Assembly: GCA_035539175.1 (NCBI GenBank)
Contig: DATLIY010000009.1
Span: 124,001-188,000 of the forward strand
Origin: Acidisarcina sp.
GTDB taxonomy: Bacteria; Acidobacteriota; Terriglobia; Terriglobales; Acidobacteriaceae
Length of the DNA: 64,000 nucleotides
Reading direction: 5' to 3'
The number at the start of each line of letters is the position of its first letter. Position 1 is the first letter of the stretch. The translations under genes and the position numbers were made by a program. Below, piece by piece: positions 1-8,829 of this stretch. Below the pieces are notes generated by a model, which saw only the letters and a program-made list of their open reading frames with translations, searched no databases and was not told where the DNA came from.

Positions 1-186
1 AGCACCGAAGGGTGTACCGGTAGTCGAGGGCCTGCCGCCAGTCTAAAATTTTTGGAACCGGAATTCTGGAGCCGAATTCTGGAACTCCGGAATTTGCGAG
101 TGCAGCCAACCTGCGCGCGTCCTGTCCCCGCGACGTTTGTAGCCTCTCCTGGCTCCTTTGCGTTATGTTCTCCGAGGGCTTTTGCC

Positions 187-1341
187 ATGGACTGCGCCCG
201 TATCCTGCTTGCTGCCGTTCTCGCCGCCGCTTCCCTGCCTGCCTGCGCGCAGTGGGAGATGCAGCAGTCGCACACGCAGGCGGACCTGCGCGGCATCCAC
301 GCCGCCGGCAATGGAGTGGCCTGGGCCAGCGGCAATCATGGCACCGTCCTGCGCACCGAAGACGGCGGTTATCTGTGGCAGGTCTGCTCCGTGCCTCCCG
401 GCGCGGAGACGCTGGATTTTCGCAGCATCGTCGCCTGGGACGCGCAGACCGCAATGGTGATGTCCTCCGGACGCGGAGAGGAATCGCGCCTCTACAAGAC
501 CACCGACGGCTGCGTTACCTGGAAGCCGCTCTACACCAATCCCGACCCCAAGGGCTTCTGGGACGCGATTGCCTTTACCAGCAGGAAGCATGGCGTGATT
601 CTCGGTGACCCAGTCGATGGCAGGTTCGTCATCTTCCGGACGGAAGACGGCGGGCTGCACTGGAGAAGAGTGGATGACCCCGCCCTGGCTGCGGATCCAC
701 ACGGCGAGGGCGCCTTTGCCGCCAGCAATTCTTCCTACGTCGCCATCCCCTTCACCGGCAAGTACACCCTGGATACGCCGCTGGGAGCGGCTCTGGACTT
801 CTTCGGTACGAGCGGACCCGGCGGCCCGCGCGTCTTTTATTTGGCAATGCGAGATAAAGAATCCCCGGCAAAAAACTTGTCAAAAAACTCGGCAAGAGGC
901 TCAAAGACGGCCCGTGCGAAGACGGCGGAGCCGAAGGTGTCCCTGAGATGGATGAGCGCAGCGGTTCCCATGGCGAAGACTGCGCCCTCGATGGGCATCT
1001 TCTCCCTGGCCTTTCGCGACGCCTCCAGCGGCGTTGCCGTTGGAGGAGATTACCTGCAGCCCGGCGAAAGCTCTGGCACCGCAGCGTTTACCGTGGATAA
1101 TGGCCAGACATGGACGAAGGCTGCGCGGCCTCCGCATGGCTACCGCTCCTCGGTTGCATGGAGCGCCGCAGACAACGCCTGGGTCGCCGTCGGGACCAAT
1201 GGCGCAGACATAAGCCGCGACGACGGCAACACATGGCAGCCCACAGTGATCGCAGCCGATGGCGGCCCGTGGAATGCGCTGGGCCTGCCCTGGGTCGTCG
1301 GTCCCAAAGGCCGGATCGCGAAGCTGATATCGTTGAAATAA
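187..1341 (+). CDS. Secreted YCF48/BNR-type beta-propeller protein
   Basis: A protein of about 384 residues with a signal peptide (MDCARILLAAVLAAASLPACAQ) followed by repeats of the type GNHGTVLRTEDGG.LW, SRLYKTTDGCVTW, VIFRTEDGGLHW and ADISRDDGNTW. These are the Asp-box turns of BNR/YCF48 (Hcf136-like) propellers. The reading frame is open further upstream, but the ATG at 187 begins the signal peptide and is the likely start. YCF48-like proteins outside phototrophs are mostly periplasmic or exported and of unknown role; a sialidase-like activity cannot be deduced from the repeats. It lies 93 bp before the pilus assembly operon in the same direction, and cotranscription is possible but not shown. 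The fold is fairly sure; the function is unknown. Confidence 0.75.
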   Translation: MDCARILLAAVLAAASLPACAQWEMQQSHTQADLRGIHAAGNGVAWASGNHGTVLRTEDGGYLWQVCSVPPGAETLDFRSIVAWDAQTAMVMSSGRGEESRLYKTTDGCVTWKPLYTNPDPKGFWDAIAFTSRKHGVILGDPVDGRFVIFRTEDGGLHWRRVDDPALAADPHGEGAFAASNSSYVAIPFTGKYTLDTPLGAALDFFGTSGPGGPRVFYLAMRDKESPAKNLSKNSARGSKTARAKTAEPKVSLRWMSAAVPMAKTAPSMGIFSLAFRDASSGVAVGGDYLQPGESSGTAAFTVDNGQTWTKAARPPHGYRSSVAWSAADNAWVAVGTNGADISRDDGNTWQPTVIAADGGPWNALGLPWVVGPKGRIAKLISLK

Positions 1342-1434
1342 TAAGTGCCCGAAAGCATGCCGCGCTGCAGGAGCAGGCGGCAGAACCACAACCACCAACT
1401 GGAGAATCGCTGGAAACACTTCGGCAGGGGAACG

Positions 1435-2634
1435 ATGGCGGAGTTTGTCATTAAGCTGGCGGATGAACGAGGCAGGATCTCGGAGCAGATTCAGGCTGCC
1501 TCGTCTGCGGAGGAGCTGAGGCAGCGCTTCACGCAGTCGGGCTACTTCGTCTACTCGGTGCGCCCCCATGGCTTCGCCTCCAACCTGCGGAAGAAGGTCA
1601 AGCTCGAAACCTTCCTCATCTTTAACCAGCAATTCCTCACCCTCATCCGCGCCGGAATGCCCATCCTCGGCTCCCTGGATATGCTGGCCAGCGGACAGAA
1701 GAACGCAACCTTCGCTGCCCAGCTCCACGACGTCACCACCCGCGTACGCACCGGCGAGTCGCTTTCCGGAGCCTTTACGGCGCAGGGTGGCTTTCCGCTC
1801 ATCTACACCACGACGATTCTCGCTGGCGAGCGCAGCGGCAATCTGGAAGAAGTGCTTGGCCGGTATCTCGCCTTCCAGCGCATCTCGCTGACCTTCCGCA
1901 AGAAGCTGCAGGCATCGCTCATTTATCCGGCGCTGCTTATCTGCATCGTCATCGGCCTGTTCATCTTCCTGATCAGCTTCGTGGTCCCGCGCTTCGCCAC
2001 CCTCTACGACCAGATCGGCACCAAGCTGCCCGCCCTGACGATGATGCTGCTGGCGGTGGGCACCCATGCGCAGAGATACCTCCTTTACGTGCTGCCAGTC
2101 GTAGCCGCGGTGGGCTACCTGCTCTATCGCTGGAGCAAGACGCCCAGCGGAGCCGACAGCATCGATGGCATCCGCATTCAGCTTCCCGTCTTCGGGAAGA
2201 TCTGGATCAAATACCAGGTGGCGCTCTTCGCCCGCACCCTTTCCACCCTGCTCACAGGCGGATTGCCCCTGGTTCCCTCGCTGGAGACGGCGGCGCGCAG
2301 CATTTCGAGCGGACGCATCGCCAAGGCCGTCTTTTCTTCAGTGACCAGCGTGCGAGAAGGCACCGGGCTGGCCAAGAGCCTGCGCGGAACCAAGGTCTTC
2401 CCCGAGTTATCGGTCGAGATGATCGAGGTAGGCGAGTCCACCGGCGCATTGCCGCAAATGCTCAACTCCGTCGCCGAGTTTTTTGAGGAGGACGTGCAGA
2501 CCGCGCTCACCGCATCGCTCGCTTTGATCGAACCCGCCATCCTGATTGTGATGGGCGTGGTTGTTGTCGTTATTTTGATTGCGCTCTACCTGCCCATCTT
2601 CTCGCTGGGGCAGGCAAGCAGCGTCGGAAGGTAG
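1435..2634 (+). CDS. pilC: Type II secretion / type IV pilus inner-membrane platform protein (GspF/PilC)
   Basis: This polytopic platform protein links the cytoplasmic ATPase to pseudopilus or pilus assembly. Two T2SSF domains are visible. The first runs at roughly residues 40-170 (FNQQFLTLIRAGMPI, ending in LAGERSGNLEEVL). The second is near 240-360 (FARTLSTLLTGGLPLVPSLE, then MIEVGESTGALPQML). Hydrophobic membrane segments follow each domain, the last being ILIVMGVVVVVILIALYLP. The ATG at 1435 sits behind an AGGGG ribosome site and gives about 399 residues, the usual family length; codons upstream in frame are probably untranslated. First gene of an apparent operon, with the ATPase gene 5 bp downstream. 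Whether the machine is a pilus or a secretion system cannot be settled from this gene alone. Confidence 0.93.
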   Translation: MAEFVIKLADERGRISEQIQAASSAEELRQRFTQSGYFVYSVRPHGFASNLRKKVKLETFLIFNQQFLTLIRAGMPILGSLDMLASGQKNATFAAQLHDVTTRVRTGESLSGAFTAQGGFPLIYTTTILAGERSGNLEEVLGRYLAFQRISLTFRKKLQASLIYPALLICIVIGLFIFLISFVVPRFATLYDQIGTKLPALTMMLLAVGTHAQRYLLYVLPVVAAVGYLLYRWSKTPSGADSIDGIRIQLPVFGKIWIKYQVALFARTLSTLLTGGLPLVPSLETAARSISSGRIAKAVFSSVTSVREGTGLAKSLRGTKVFPELSVEMIEVGESTGALPQMLNSVAEFFEEDVQTALTASLALIEPAILIVMGVVVVVILIALYLPIFSLGQASSVGR

Positions 2635-2639
2635 GAGCC

Positions 2640-4262
2640 ATGGCAGATACGCCCATCGCGTTGCCCATCGAATTCGACGAACCGGCTCATGCGCAGTCGC
2701 TCGCCCGGCGTTACCGGTGCGATTTCGTCGACCTCAAGAATTTCCGCATCCAGCATGACCTCTTCCGCACCGTGCCAGTGGACATGATGTTCCGGTACAA
2801 TTTTGTTCCCCTGGAGCAAAAGGAAGATCACCTTGTCATTGCGGTCAGCGACCCCAGCCGCCTGATGACCATTGATGAGATTTCGGGCCTGCTGGGCCAG
2901 CGCGTTGTCACCTGCGTCGCAACGCTAAGCCAGATCACCGACCTGCTGAAGAAAACCGAGCAGTCGCAGCGCGTGCTGGACGAGGCTACCGAAGGATTGA
3001 CCTTCGACGTCCTCCCGGAAGAGAATGCCGACGAGAACATCTCGATTGAGAAGCTCACGTCGGAAGAAGACATCAGCCCCATCATCCGGCTGGTGGACAC
3101 CACCATCTTTACCGCACTCGAACGCCGCGCCTCCGACATCCATATCGAGACCTACGATGATTCCCTGATCATCAAGTACCGCATCGACGGCGTGCTGCAG
3201 GCGGCCATGGCGCCGATCGCGCGCGAACATCATTCGACGATCCTTTCGCGCATCAAGGTGATGAGCGAGCTCGATATCGCAGAGCGCCGCGTGCCTCAGG
3301 ATGGCCGCTTCCGCGTGCGCTACAAGGGCCGCCTTATCGACTTCCGCGTATCCATCATGCCGACGGTGCATGGCGAGAACGCCGTGCTGCGCGTACTCGA
3401 CAAGGAATCGATGAGCGAGAAGTTCCACAAGCTCACGCTGGATGTGGTGGGCTTTGGCGAAGACGATATTCGCCGCTTCCGCCGCTACATTCGCGAGCCG
3501 TACGGCATGGTGCTGGTCACCGGACCCACCGGCTCCGGCAAAACCACGACGCTCTACGCCGCGCTCAATGAGATTAAGAGCGACGAAGACAAGATCATCA
3601 CCATCGAAGATCCGGTCGAGTACCAGATTCGCGGTATTACGCAGATTCCGGTGAACGAGAAGAAGGGCCTCACCTTCGCCCGCGGCCTGCGCTCCATCCT
3701 CCGCCACGACCCGGACAAGATTCTGGTCGGCGAGATCCGCGATACGGAGACGGCGCAGATTGCGATCCAGTCCGCGCTCACGGGGCACCTTGTCTTTACC
3801 ACGGTGCACGCAAATAATGTGGTCGATGTGATTGGGCGATTCCTCAACATGGGCGTCGAGCCCTATAACTTTGTCTCGGCACTCAACTGCATCCTTGCCC
3901 AGAGGCTGGTGCGCACCATCTGCGAATACTGCGACAGGCCCGTCCGCCATGACCGGGATTTTCTTACCGCCAGCGGGCTGGACTACGACGAGTGGAAGGA
4001 CTTTGAATTTCACGAGGGCATCGGCTGCATCGAGTGTGGCGGCACCGGCTATCGAGGACGAACCGCGATCCACGAGCTGCTCGACCTTACCGACTCGATC
4101 CGCGAACTGATTCTTGAGAAGAAGCCAAGCTCGGAGATTCGCCGCGCCGCCCAGGCCGAGGGCATGAACTTCCTGCGTGAGTCCGCATTGCAGCGAGTTC
4201 GGGCAGGACTGACTACACTGAAGGAGATCAACAAAGTCACCTTCATCGAGGCGAGCCGATAG
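2640..4262 (+). CDS. pilB: Type IV pilus / type II secretion assembly ATPase (GspE/PilB)
   Basis: A hexameric secretion ATPase that powers pilus or pseudopilus extension from the cytoplasm. An N-terminal MshEN/GspE_N-type domain (about residues 1-150) is followed by the catalytic domain, with Walker A GPTGSGKTT, an Asp box (ITIEDPVEYQI), Walker B ILVGEIRD and a His box (TGHLVFTTVHANN). Near the C terminus two CxxC pairs (CEYC, CIEC followed by GGTGYRGR) form the zinc-binding C-M domain typical of PilB/GspE and absent from PilT retraction ATPases. Length is 540 residues. The start is preceded by a GGAG-type site. Its TAG stop overlaps by one base the GTG start of the next gene, which suggests translational coupling. 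Confidence 0.95.
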   Translation: MADTPIALPIEFDEPAHAQSLARRYRCDFVDLKNFRIQHDLFRTVPVDMMFRYNFVPLEQKEDHLVIAVSDPSRLMTIDEISGLLGQRVVTCVATLSQITDLLKKTEQSQRVLDEATEGLTFDVLPEENADENISIEKLTSEEDISPIIRLVDTTIFTALERRASDIHIETYDDSLIIKYRIDGVLQAAMAPIAREHHSTILSRIKVMSELDIAERRVPQDGRFRVRYKGRLIDFRVSIMPTVHGENAVLRVLDKESMSEKFHKLTLDVVGFGEDDIRRFRRYIREPYGMVLVTGPTGSGKTTTLYAALNEIKSDEDKIITIEDPVEYQIRGITQIPVNEKKGLTFARGLRSILRHDPDKILVGEIRDTETAQIAIQSALTGHLVFTTVHANNVVDVIGRFLNMGVEPYNFVSALNCILAQRLVRTICEYCDRPVRHDRDFLTASGLDYDEWKDFEFHEGIGCIECGGTGYRGRTAIHELLDLTDSIRELILEKKPSSEIRRAAQAEGMNFLRESALQRVRAGLTTLKEINKVTFIEASR

Positions 4263-5179
4263 TGGCGAACATCCTGCGTTTCCTTGCGCCAAACTCTGCC
4301 GTGACGCTGCGCCCCCGTCTGGCCTGCGAGATCCTGCCGGAAGGTGTCGTTGCCGCACGCCGGGAGGGCTCTGTGGAGGACAGCGTCCTGGCCACCTACG
4401 CACCGCTTGCCCCCGGTTCAGCTACAGCGGCGCTCCATACCCCGAATCTAGCCAACCGGCAGGCCGTGGTTGCCTCCCTTCGCAAGGCGTTGGACGAGGT
4501 AGCCTCCCGCGACCGGCATCTCACGCTCGTGATACCGGATGCCGCCGTACGTGTGCTGATTCTTGACTTTGACACGCTGCCGTCGAAGGCCGCCGAAGTA
4601 TTGCCGGTGATTCGCTTTCGCCTGCGCAAGCTGGTGCCTTTCGAAGTAGAGCATGCATCGATCAGCTACCAGGTGGTAAGTGCAGCGGATGCATCGCTGG
4701 TTCGCGTTCTGGTCGCGATCATGCCGCAGGACGTGCTCGCGGAATACGAATCAGCGGTTAGCGAGGCGGGATATGAGCCGGGCGTGGTGCTCTCCAGCAG
4801 CCTGGCCGCGGCGGCTGCCGTCTCCTCCAGCGAGCCCGCACTCGTCCTGAACCGTAACGGCAACACCGTGACCACCGTTATCACCGTTGCCGACGACATT
4901 TTGCTGCACCGCACGCTGGAGTTGCCTGCCGTGGAGAGTGAGGCGGTATCTGAGTTGCAACGAACCGTCAGCGTAGCAATGGCATACTTTGAAGACGCGC
5001 TGCACACCAGGCCACAAAGCCTGTTCTATGCCGGGCCGGGTGGCGCTCCGGCCTTGGCTCCGATGGTGGAGGAGGAAGGACTTCGGGTGCGCGATCTGGT
5101 TCCTGCGCCCGCAACCGGAGCCACCAGCGCGGTGCCGAAGGGCCTGTTGTCCGGAGTTGTGGGTGCGCTTTCGAACTAA
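4262..5179 (+). CDS. PilM-like pilus assembly protein
   Basis: A 305-residue protein starting with GTG that overlaps the pilB stop. In this position between the ATPase and PilN genes it corresponds to PilM, the actin-like cytoplasmic protein that binds the PilN N terminus. Visible PilM/GspL-type features include the short strand TLVIPDAAVRVLILDFDTLP, the stretch VIRFRLRKLVPFEVEHASISYQ (the PilM RYELEKYIPF-like region) and the later block ALVLNRNGNTVTTVITV. Sequence match to classical PilM looks weak, as is common for acidobacterial copies, so the call rests partly on gene order. No signal peptide or membrane span is visible, in line with a cytoplasmic location. Confidence 0.75.
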   Translation: MANILRFLAPNSAVTLRPRLACEILPEGVVAARREGSVEDSVLATYAPLAPGSATAALHTPNLANRQAVVASLRKALDEVASRDRHLTLVIPDAAVRVLILDFDTLPSKAAEVLPVIRFRLRKLVPFEVEHASISYQVVSAADASLVRVLVAIMPQDVLAEYESAVSEAGYEPGVVLSSSLAAAAAVSSSEPALVLNRNGNTVTTVITVADDILLHRTLELPAVESEAVSELQRTVSVAMAYFEDALHTRPQSLFYAGPGGAPALAPMVEEEGLRVRDLVPAPATGATSAVPKGLLSGVVGALSN

Positions 5180-5279
5180 GTGTTGGCCTGCTCCACGAGG
5201 AGCAGGAGTGGATGTGTCAGGAGCAAGAGGCGTGGGGTATTCGGAAGTGATGAACGACGAACGGCAGAATGGGTTCTAG

Positions 5280-6017
5280 ATGCGCATAACCCTCAATCTC
5301 GCGTCACGGCCCTTCATCGAGCTGCGGCCCCTCTACTCCCGCCTGCGCCTGTGGATGGTGCTGCTGGCGCTGGCTGCCATTCCCCTGTGGCTGCTGCTGC
5401 GCGTGGAAGAGCGGCGGTCCGCCGAGGCGCAAGCACAACAGAACGTCCTCACCAGCAACATGCAGAAGCTGCGGCAGGAGCAGCAGTCTTACCGGCAGCA
5501 GATGCAGCAGCCGGCAAACGCCGCCGTGCTCACGCAATCGGAGTTTCTCAACCAGATCTATAAGCGCAAGTCTTTTTCCTGGACTGCCGTAATGATGGAT
5601 CTCGAGACGGTTCTGCCGGCAGGTGTCCAGGTCATGAATCTGGAGCCGATCACCGCCCCGGATGGGCATGTGACGATCCGCATGCGCGTCAGCGGACAGC
5701 GAGACCGCGCCGTGGAGCTGGTTCGCAACCTGGAGCACTCGCGCCGCTTCCAGTCTCCGCGGCTGGCAGGAGAAACCGCCGAGACAACTGGCGCCGCCAG
5801 TCAAGCGGCCCTGCAACCGGTAAGCGCCTCCAGCGGCGTCAGCTTTGACGTCCTGGCGGACTACAATCCGTTGTCTCGCAGCGTCAGCAAGGCGCAGAGT
5901 GCGGATCACGCATCTTCTCAGGAGCAGGCGGCCACTTCATCAGCGAATCCTGCTTCATCAGCGAAATCTGCTTCCGCGTCATCCGCCACGCGACGCCCCC
6001 GCGGAGGTGCACGATGA
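5280..6017 (+). CDS. PilN-like fimbrial assembly protein
   Basis: A 245-residue bitopic protein. The N terminus begins with MRITLNLASRPFIELRPLY, a PilN-type cytoplasmic motif (INLLP-like) thought to bind PilM. One membrane span follows (WMVLLALAAIPLWLLL, about 24-40), then a Gln-rich coiled coil (45-85) and a periplasmic ferredoxin-like domain. The C-terminal 50 residues are low-complexity Ser/Ala. A gap of 100 bp separates it from the PilM-like gene, and no credible gene fits there. Its stop overlaps the following pilO-like start (ATGA), which supports coupled translation of the PilN/PilO partners. Confidence 0.8.
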   Translation: MRITLNLASRPFIELRPLYSRLRLWMVLLALAAIPLWLLLRVEERRSAEAQAQQNVLTSNMQKLRQEQQSYRQQMQQPANAAVLTQSEFLNQIYKRKSFSWTAVMMDLETVLPAGVQVMNLEPITAPDGHVTIRMRVSGQRDRAVELVRNLEHSRRFQSPRLAGETAETTGAASQAALQPVSASSGVSFDVLADYNPLSRSVSKAQSADHASSQEQAATSSANPASSAKSASASSATRRPRGGAR

Positions 6018-6595
6018 AATTGCGTTTGCCTGAAAACGTGCTGACGGGGCTCAACCTGCATATCGCGGGAGTGGTACTGCTAGCCGCGCTCAATCTCTTC
6101 CTGGCCGCAAGGCTGGCTCTTGCATGGCACAATGCCAACGCGCAGCGACCCGAGGTGGTGCAGGAGCAGCAACTCGCCTACAAAACGCTGGAACTGCAGA
6201 CCGCTCCCCTGCGCGGCCTGTCAGGGAAGGTGGAGCAGGCGCGCAGCGATGCCGATAAGTTCTACGCGCAACGGATTCCTGCCACCTACTCCTCCATTGC
6301 GGCGGAGCTGGGGTCGCTGGCGGTGAAGAACGGCATCCGCCTCACGCGGGTTCAGTACACACAGACCCCGGCGCTCGCAGGGCTGGCGGAGATTCGCATG
6401 GATGCCTCGCTCAGCGGAGAGTATCCCGGGCTTATGCGGTTCATCAACGGACTGGAACGGGACAAGAGCTTCTTCCTCATTAGCGGGCTGACGTTGACCG
6501 GACAACAGGGCGGAGTGGTGAACCTGCGCCTGCGCGTGATTACCTATCTGCGCGCAGCCGATGCCGTCGCTGTGCCTGTTGCGGAGGCGAAATAG
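6014..6595 (+). CDS. PilO-like pilus assembly protein
   Basis: A 193-residue inner-membrane protein with one N-terminal span (HIAGVVLLAALNLFLAARLAL, about 14-34), a coiled-coil linker and a periplasmic domain. The segment YPGLMRFINGLERDKSFFLISGL matches the conserved PilO/GspM core (family form: y..l..fl..l...r.i..i..l). PilO pairs with PilN in the alignment subcomplex. The start overlaps the PilN stop by 4 nt. The PilP-like start follows the stop by one base, so this cluster is very tightly packed. Confidence 0.8.
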   Translation: MKLRLPENVLTGLNLHIAGVVLLAALNLFLAARLALAWHNANAQRPEVVQEQQLAYKTLELQTAPLRGLSGKVEQARSDADKFYAQRIPATYSSIAAELGSLAVKNGIRLTRVQYTQTPALAGLAEIRMDASLSGEYPGLMRFINGLERDKSFFLISGLTLTGQQGGVVNLRLRVITYLRAADAVAVPVAEAK

Positions 6596-6596
6596 T

Positions 6597-7214
6597 ATGG
6601 CTCTGCGCATGGGAGCGGAAGATAAGAAGAAAGTCGCCATCGCCGGAGTGCTGGGCGTGATCGTGCTCATTCTCGGCGGCAGAACGCTGATGGATACCTT
6701 CAGCACCCCGGCGCCCGCGCCGGTTCCGCCTGCCGTGGTAACGACGCAGCAGGCACCTGCCAACGCTGGCGGTACGGGGGGCAGCACAGTGAGCCCAGGC
6801 CATCCCGCGACGAAGCTTGCCTCCACAAATCTTGATCCGACACTGCATCCGGAGTGGATGGCAGCGACCGAATCCATGACCTACTCCGGGACGGGCCGTA
6901 ACATCTTTTCGCAGCTCTCCGCCCCGGCGGCGATTGAGAAGCCCAAAGCCTCCGCCAGGCCCGTGAAAGTCGTGAATGCAGGCCCACCCCCACCCCCTCC
7001 TCCTCCGCCGATTGACCTGAAGTTTTTCGGTTTTTCCGCGACGAAGAGTGGCTTGCATAAGGCATTTCTGCTGCATGGAGAAGACGTCTTTATTGCCGCG
7101 GAAGGCGACGTAGTGGACCGCCGCTATCGAGTGGTCAAGATTCTCCCCTTCTCCGTGCAAGTGGAGGACCTGCCTTACAGGAACACGCAGACGCTCCCCT
7201 TACTCAAGAATTAG
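6597..7214 (+). CDS. PilP-like pilus assembly protein
   Basis: About 205 residues starting at the ATG at 6597. A membrane span (VAIAGVLGVIVLILGGRTLMDTF, about 14-36) is followed by a Pro/Ala-rich linker that includes a run of nine or more prolines near residue 125. A C-terminal small beta domain (LKFFGFSATKSGLHKAFLLHGEDVFIAAEGDVVDRRYRVVKI) resembles PilP/GspC homology regions, which contact the secretin. It is anchored by a span rather than a lipobox, so it is more GspC-like than classical lipoprotein PilP. Position after PilO supports the call. Confidence in the exact family is moderate. Confidence 0.7.
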   Translation: MALRMGAEDKKKVAIAGVLGVIVLILGGRTLMDTFSTPAPAPVPPAVVTTQQAPANAGGTGGSTVSPGHPATKLASTNLDPTLHPEWMAATESMTYSGTGRNIFSQLSAPAAIEKPKASARPVKVVNAGPPPPPPPPPIDLKFFGFSATKSGLHKAFLLHGEDVFIAAEGDVVDRRYRVVKILPFSVQVEDLPYRNTQTLPLLKN

Positions 7215-7246
7215 CCGATGAACGAGGTTTTACGTCCAATTCATAG

Positions 7247-8227
7247 ATGCTGAATCATCGTGCCAACCCGTCAACGACTCCGGCCTCTTCGCAAGGCATT
7301 GCCGAGGAGGGCTACATTCTGATCGGCGTCCTGGTGCTGGTGGCGCTGGTGCTCATCGCCCTGGCAGCCGCTGCGCCACGCGTCGCAACGGATCTGCAAC
7401 GCGATAAAGAAGACGAGCTGATGCATCGCGGAATGCAGTACACCCGCGCGATTCGCCTCTACTACAGGAAATTCGGGCGATTCCCTTCGAATCTTGATCA
7501 GCTTGAAAATACCAATGAGATCCGCTTTCTACGGAAACGCTACAAGGATCCGGTATCGGGAAAGGACGAGTGGCGGCTCATCCACTTCGGAGAAGCGAAG
7601 GTCAAGCCGACAGGTCTCTTCGGGCAACCGTTTGCCAGTGTGGGTGCTGCTCCGGGAGCCTCCGCCACCGGTACGAGCACGCCGCAAACGGGCTTCATGA
7701 GCTCGACGTTCGGATCCTCATCGTCCTCATCCTTCGGGTCTTCGGGGACGGGGTTGGGCAACTCGCCAGGCCTGAGCTTCGGTCCGGGCACCGGCTCGCC
7801 ATCGGATAGCAGTGGCGGCAGCGCCTTCGGGTCCTCCAGTCCAACGCCAACGGGAGGAACAGGTGCGACCGGCGAAGCAGGTTCCACCGGGTCTGCCACC
7901 TCGGGGATTGGCGGCAGCGGTATTGGCGGCCAGACATTCGGAGGAGGCGGCATTGTGGGCGTCTCCAGCACCAGCACCAAGGCATCCATTCGGGAGTTCA
8001 AGAAACAGAAGCACTACAACGAATGGGAGTTTGTCTACAACCCCCTGCAGGACCAGAACGGATTGGGCGGCCAGAACGGCACCGGCATCCAGCAACAACC
8101 GGGAGCCAACAATCCGAATAGCTCGTTTGGCTCAGGCACCACGGACCTAGGGACCAGCCCCATTGGCGGCGCAACATCGCCGACGCCGACGCCTGCCCCA
8201 TCACCAGCCCCAACCCCACAGCAGTAG
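7247..8227 (+). CDS. Type II secretion-type pseudopilin with long Gly/Ser/Pro tail
   Basis: A 326-residue protein with a class III (prepilin) signal. Residues 17-27 read GIAEEGYILIG, followed by a long hydrophobic helix (VLVLVALVLIALAAAAPRVA) and the amphipathic N-terminal pseudopilin helix containing MQYTRAIRLYYRKFGRFP. Predicted cleavage after Gly22 would leave Tyr1 and Gly at mature position 5, where pilins usually have Glu. After a compact core ending near residue 130, the rest is low-complexity Gly/Ser/Thr/Pro, apart from a short KQKHYNEWEFVYNPL segment near 255. The codon before the ATG is TAG, so no earlier start exists, and no ribosome site is obvious. It closes the assembly operon and is followed by a terminator. 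Confidence 0.8.
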   Translation: MLNHRANPSTTPASSQGIAEEGYILIGVLVLVALVLIALAAAAPRVATDLQRDKEDELMHRGMQYTRAIRLYYRKFGRFPSNLDQLENTNEIRFLRKRYKDPVSGKDEWRLIHFGEAKVKPTGLFGQPFASVGAAPGASATGTSTPQTGFMSSTFGSSSSSSFGSSGTGLGNSPGLSFGPGTGSPSDSSGGSAFGSSSPTPTGGTGATGEAGSTGSATSGIGGSGIGGQTFGGGGIVGVSSTSTKASIREFKKQKHYNEWEFVYNPLQDQNGLGGQNGTGIQQQPGANNPNSSFGSGTTDLGTSPIGGATSPTPTPAPSPAPTPQQ

Positions 8228-8273
8228 ATCCCACACGCACCGCATAGATCCCGACGCTCGACGGTGCAACAGG

Positions 8274-8307
8274 AAAAGGCCCCGCCAGTTGTGGCGAGGC
8301 CTTTTTT
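8274..8307. terminator. Bidirectional intrinsic terminator
   Basis: A 12-bp stem with one mismatch (AAGGCCCCGCCA / TGGCGAGGCCTT), a GTTG loop and a T6 run on the plus strand. The minus strand also carries a short T run. It lies between the convergent pilus operon and the erpA-type gene and probably ends both. Confidence 0.85.
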
Positions 8308-8337
8308 GAATGCGCGGGATCAGATCCCTTGGAAATT

Positions 8338-8709
8338 CTACGCGCTGAAGGAAGATCCGCAGCCGCAGGTGCTCTTGACCTGTGGATTGTCGAACTTGAA
8401 GCCGGCAGCCTCCAGCGTTTCCACGTAGTCGACCGTGCAGCCCTTCAAATACATCAGCGAGGTCGCATCGACGAAGACCTTGAGATCTTCAAAGTTAAAT
8501 ACCTTATCCATCATCCCGCTCTCGTTCTCGAAGGACATGGAGTATTGGAAGCCGGAGCAACCGCCGCCTACTACGCCGATGCGGAGACCCGCTGGCAACG
8601 GATCCTGTGTCGCCATAATCTCGCGAACCTTGGCAATGGCGGAGGGCGTCATGTTCAGCGGTGCGGTCTGGGTGCTTTCAGCAGGTACGGGTGTGGTCGT
8701 GGTTGCCAT
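8338..8709 (-). CDS. erpA: A-type iron-sulfur cluster carrier (ErpA/IscA/HesB family)
   Basis: A protein of about 123 residues of the HesB/IscA fold that delivers Fe-S clusters to target apoproteins. The three conserved cysteines are present: GGGCSGFQYSMSF in the middle and STCGCGSSFSA at the C terminus (CxC). A poorly conserved Thr/Pro-rich leader of about 20 residues precedes LNMTPSAIAKVREIM. The ATG at 8709 follows a GAGGGAG ribosome site with about 9 nt spacing and is preferred over an in-frame TTG upstream. No other Fe-S assembly genes are adjacent, so ErpA versus IscA cannot be decided; erpA is the more common name for a solitary copy. Confidence 0.9.
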   Translation of the reverse strand: MATTTTPVPAESTQTAPLNMTPSAIAKVREIMATQDPLPAGLRIGVVGGGCSGFQYSMSFENESGMMDKVFNFEDLKVFVDATSLMYLKGCTVDYVETLEAAGFKFDNPQVKSTCGCGSSFSA

Positions 8710-8829
8710 TGTGTAGATCTCCCTCAATAAGAATCCGCTTTTAGTTTAACTCCCGCCGCAGCGGCACAACAAGCGGAGAAACCGTCTCTCCAGTGGATGC
8801 GGGTGCAAGCCGTTTCGACTCAGAGTCTT

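Noticed and set aside
901-2067. 388-codon minus-strand frame opposite the propeller and pilC genes
   Set aside because: Spans two well-supported plus-strand genes and shows no family features.
2925-4403. 492-codon minus-strand frame opposite pilB
   Set aside because: Shadow of the ATPase gene; no recognisable protein family.
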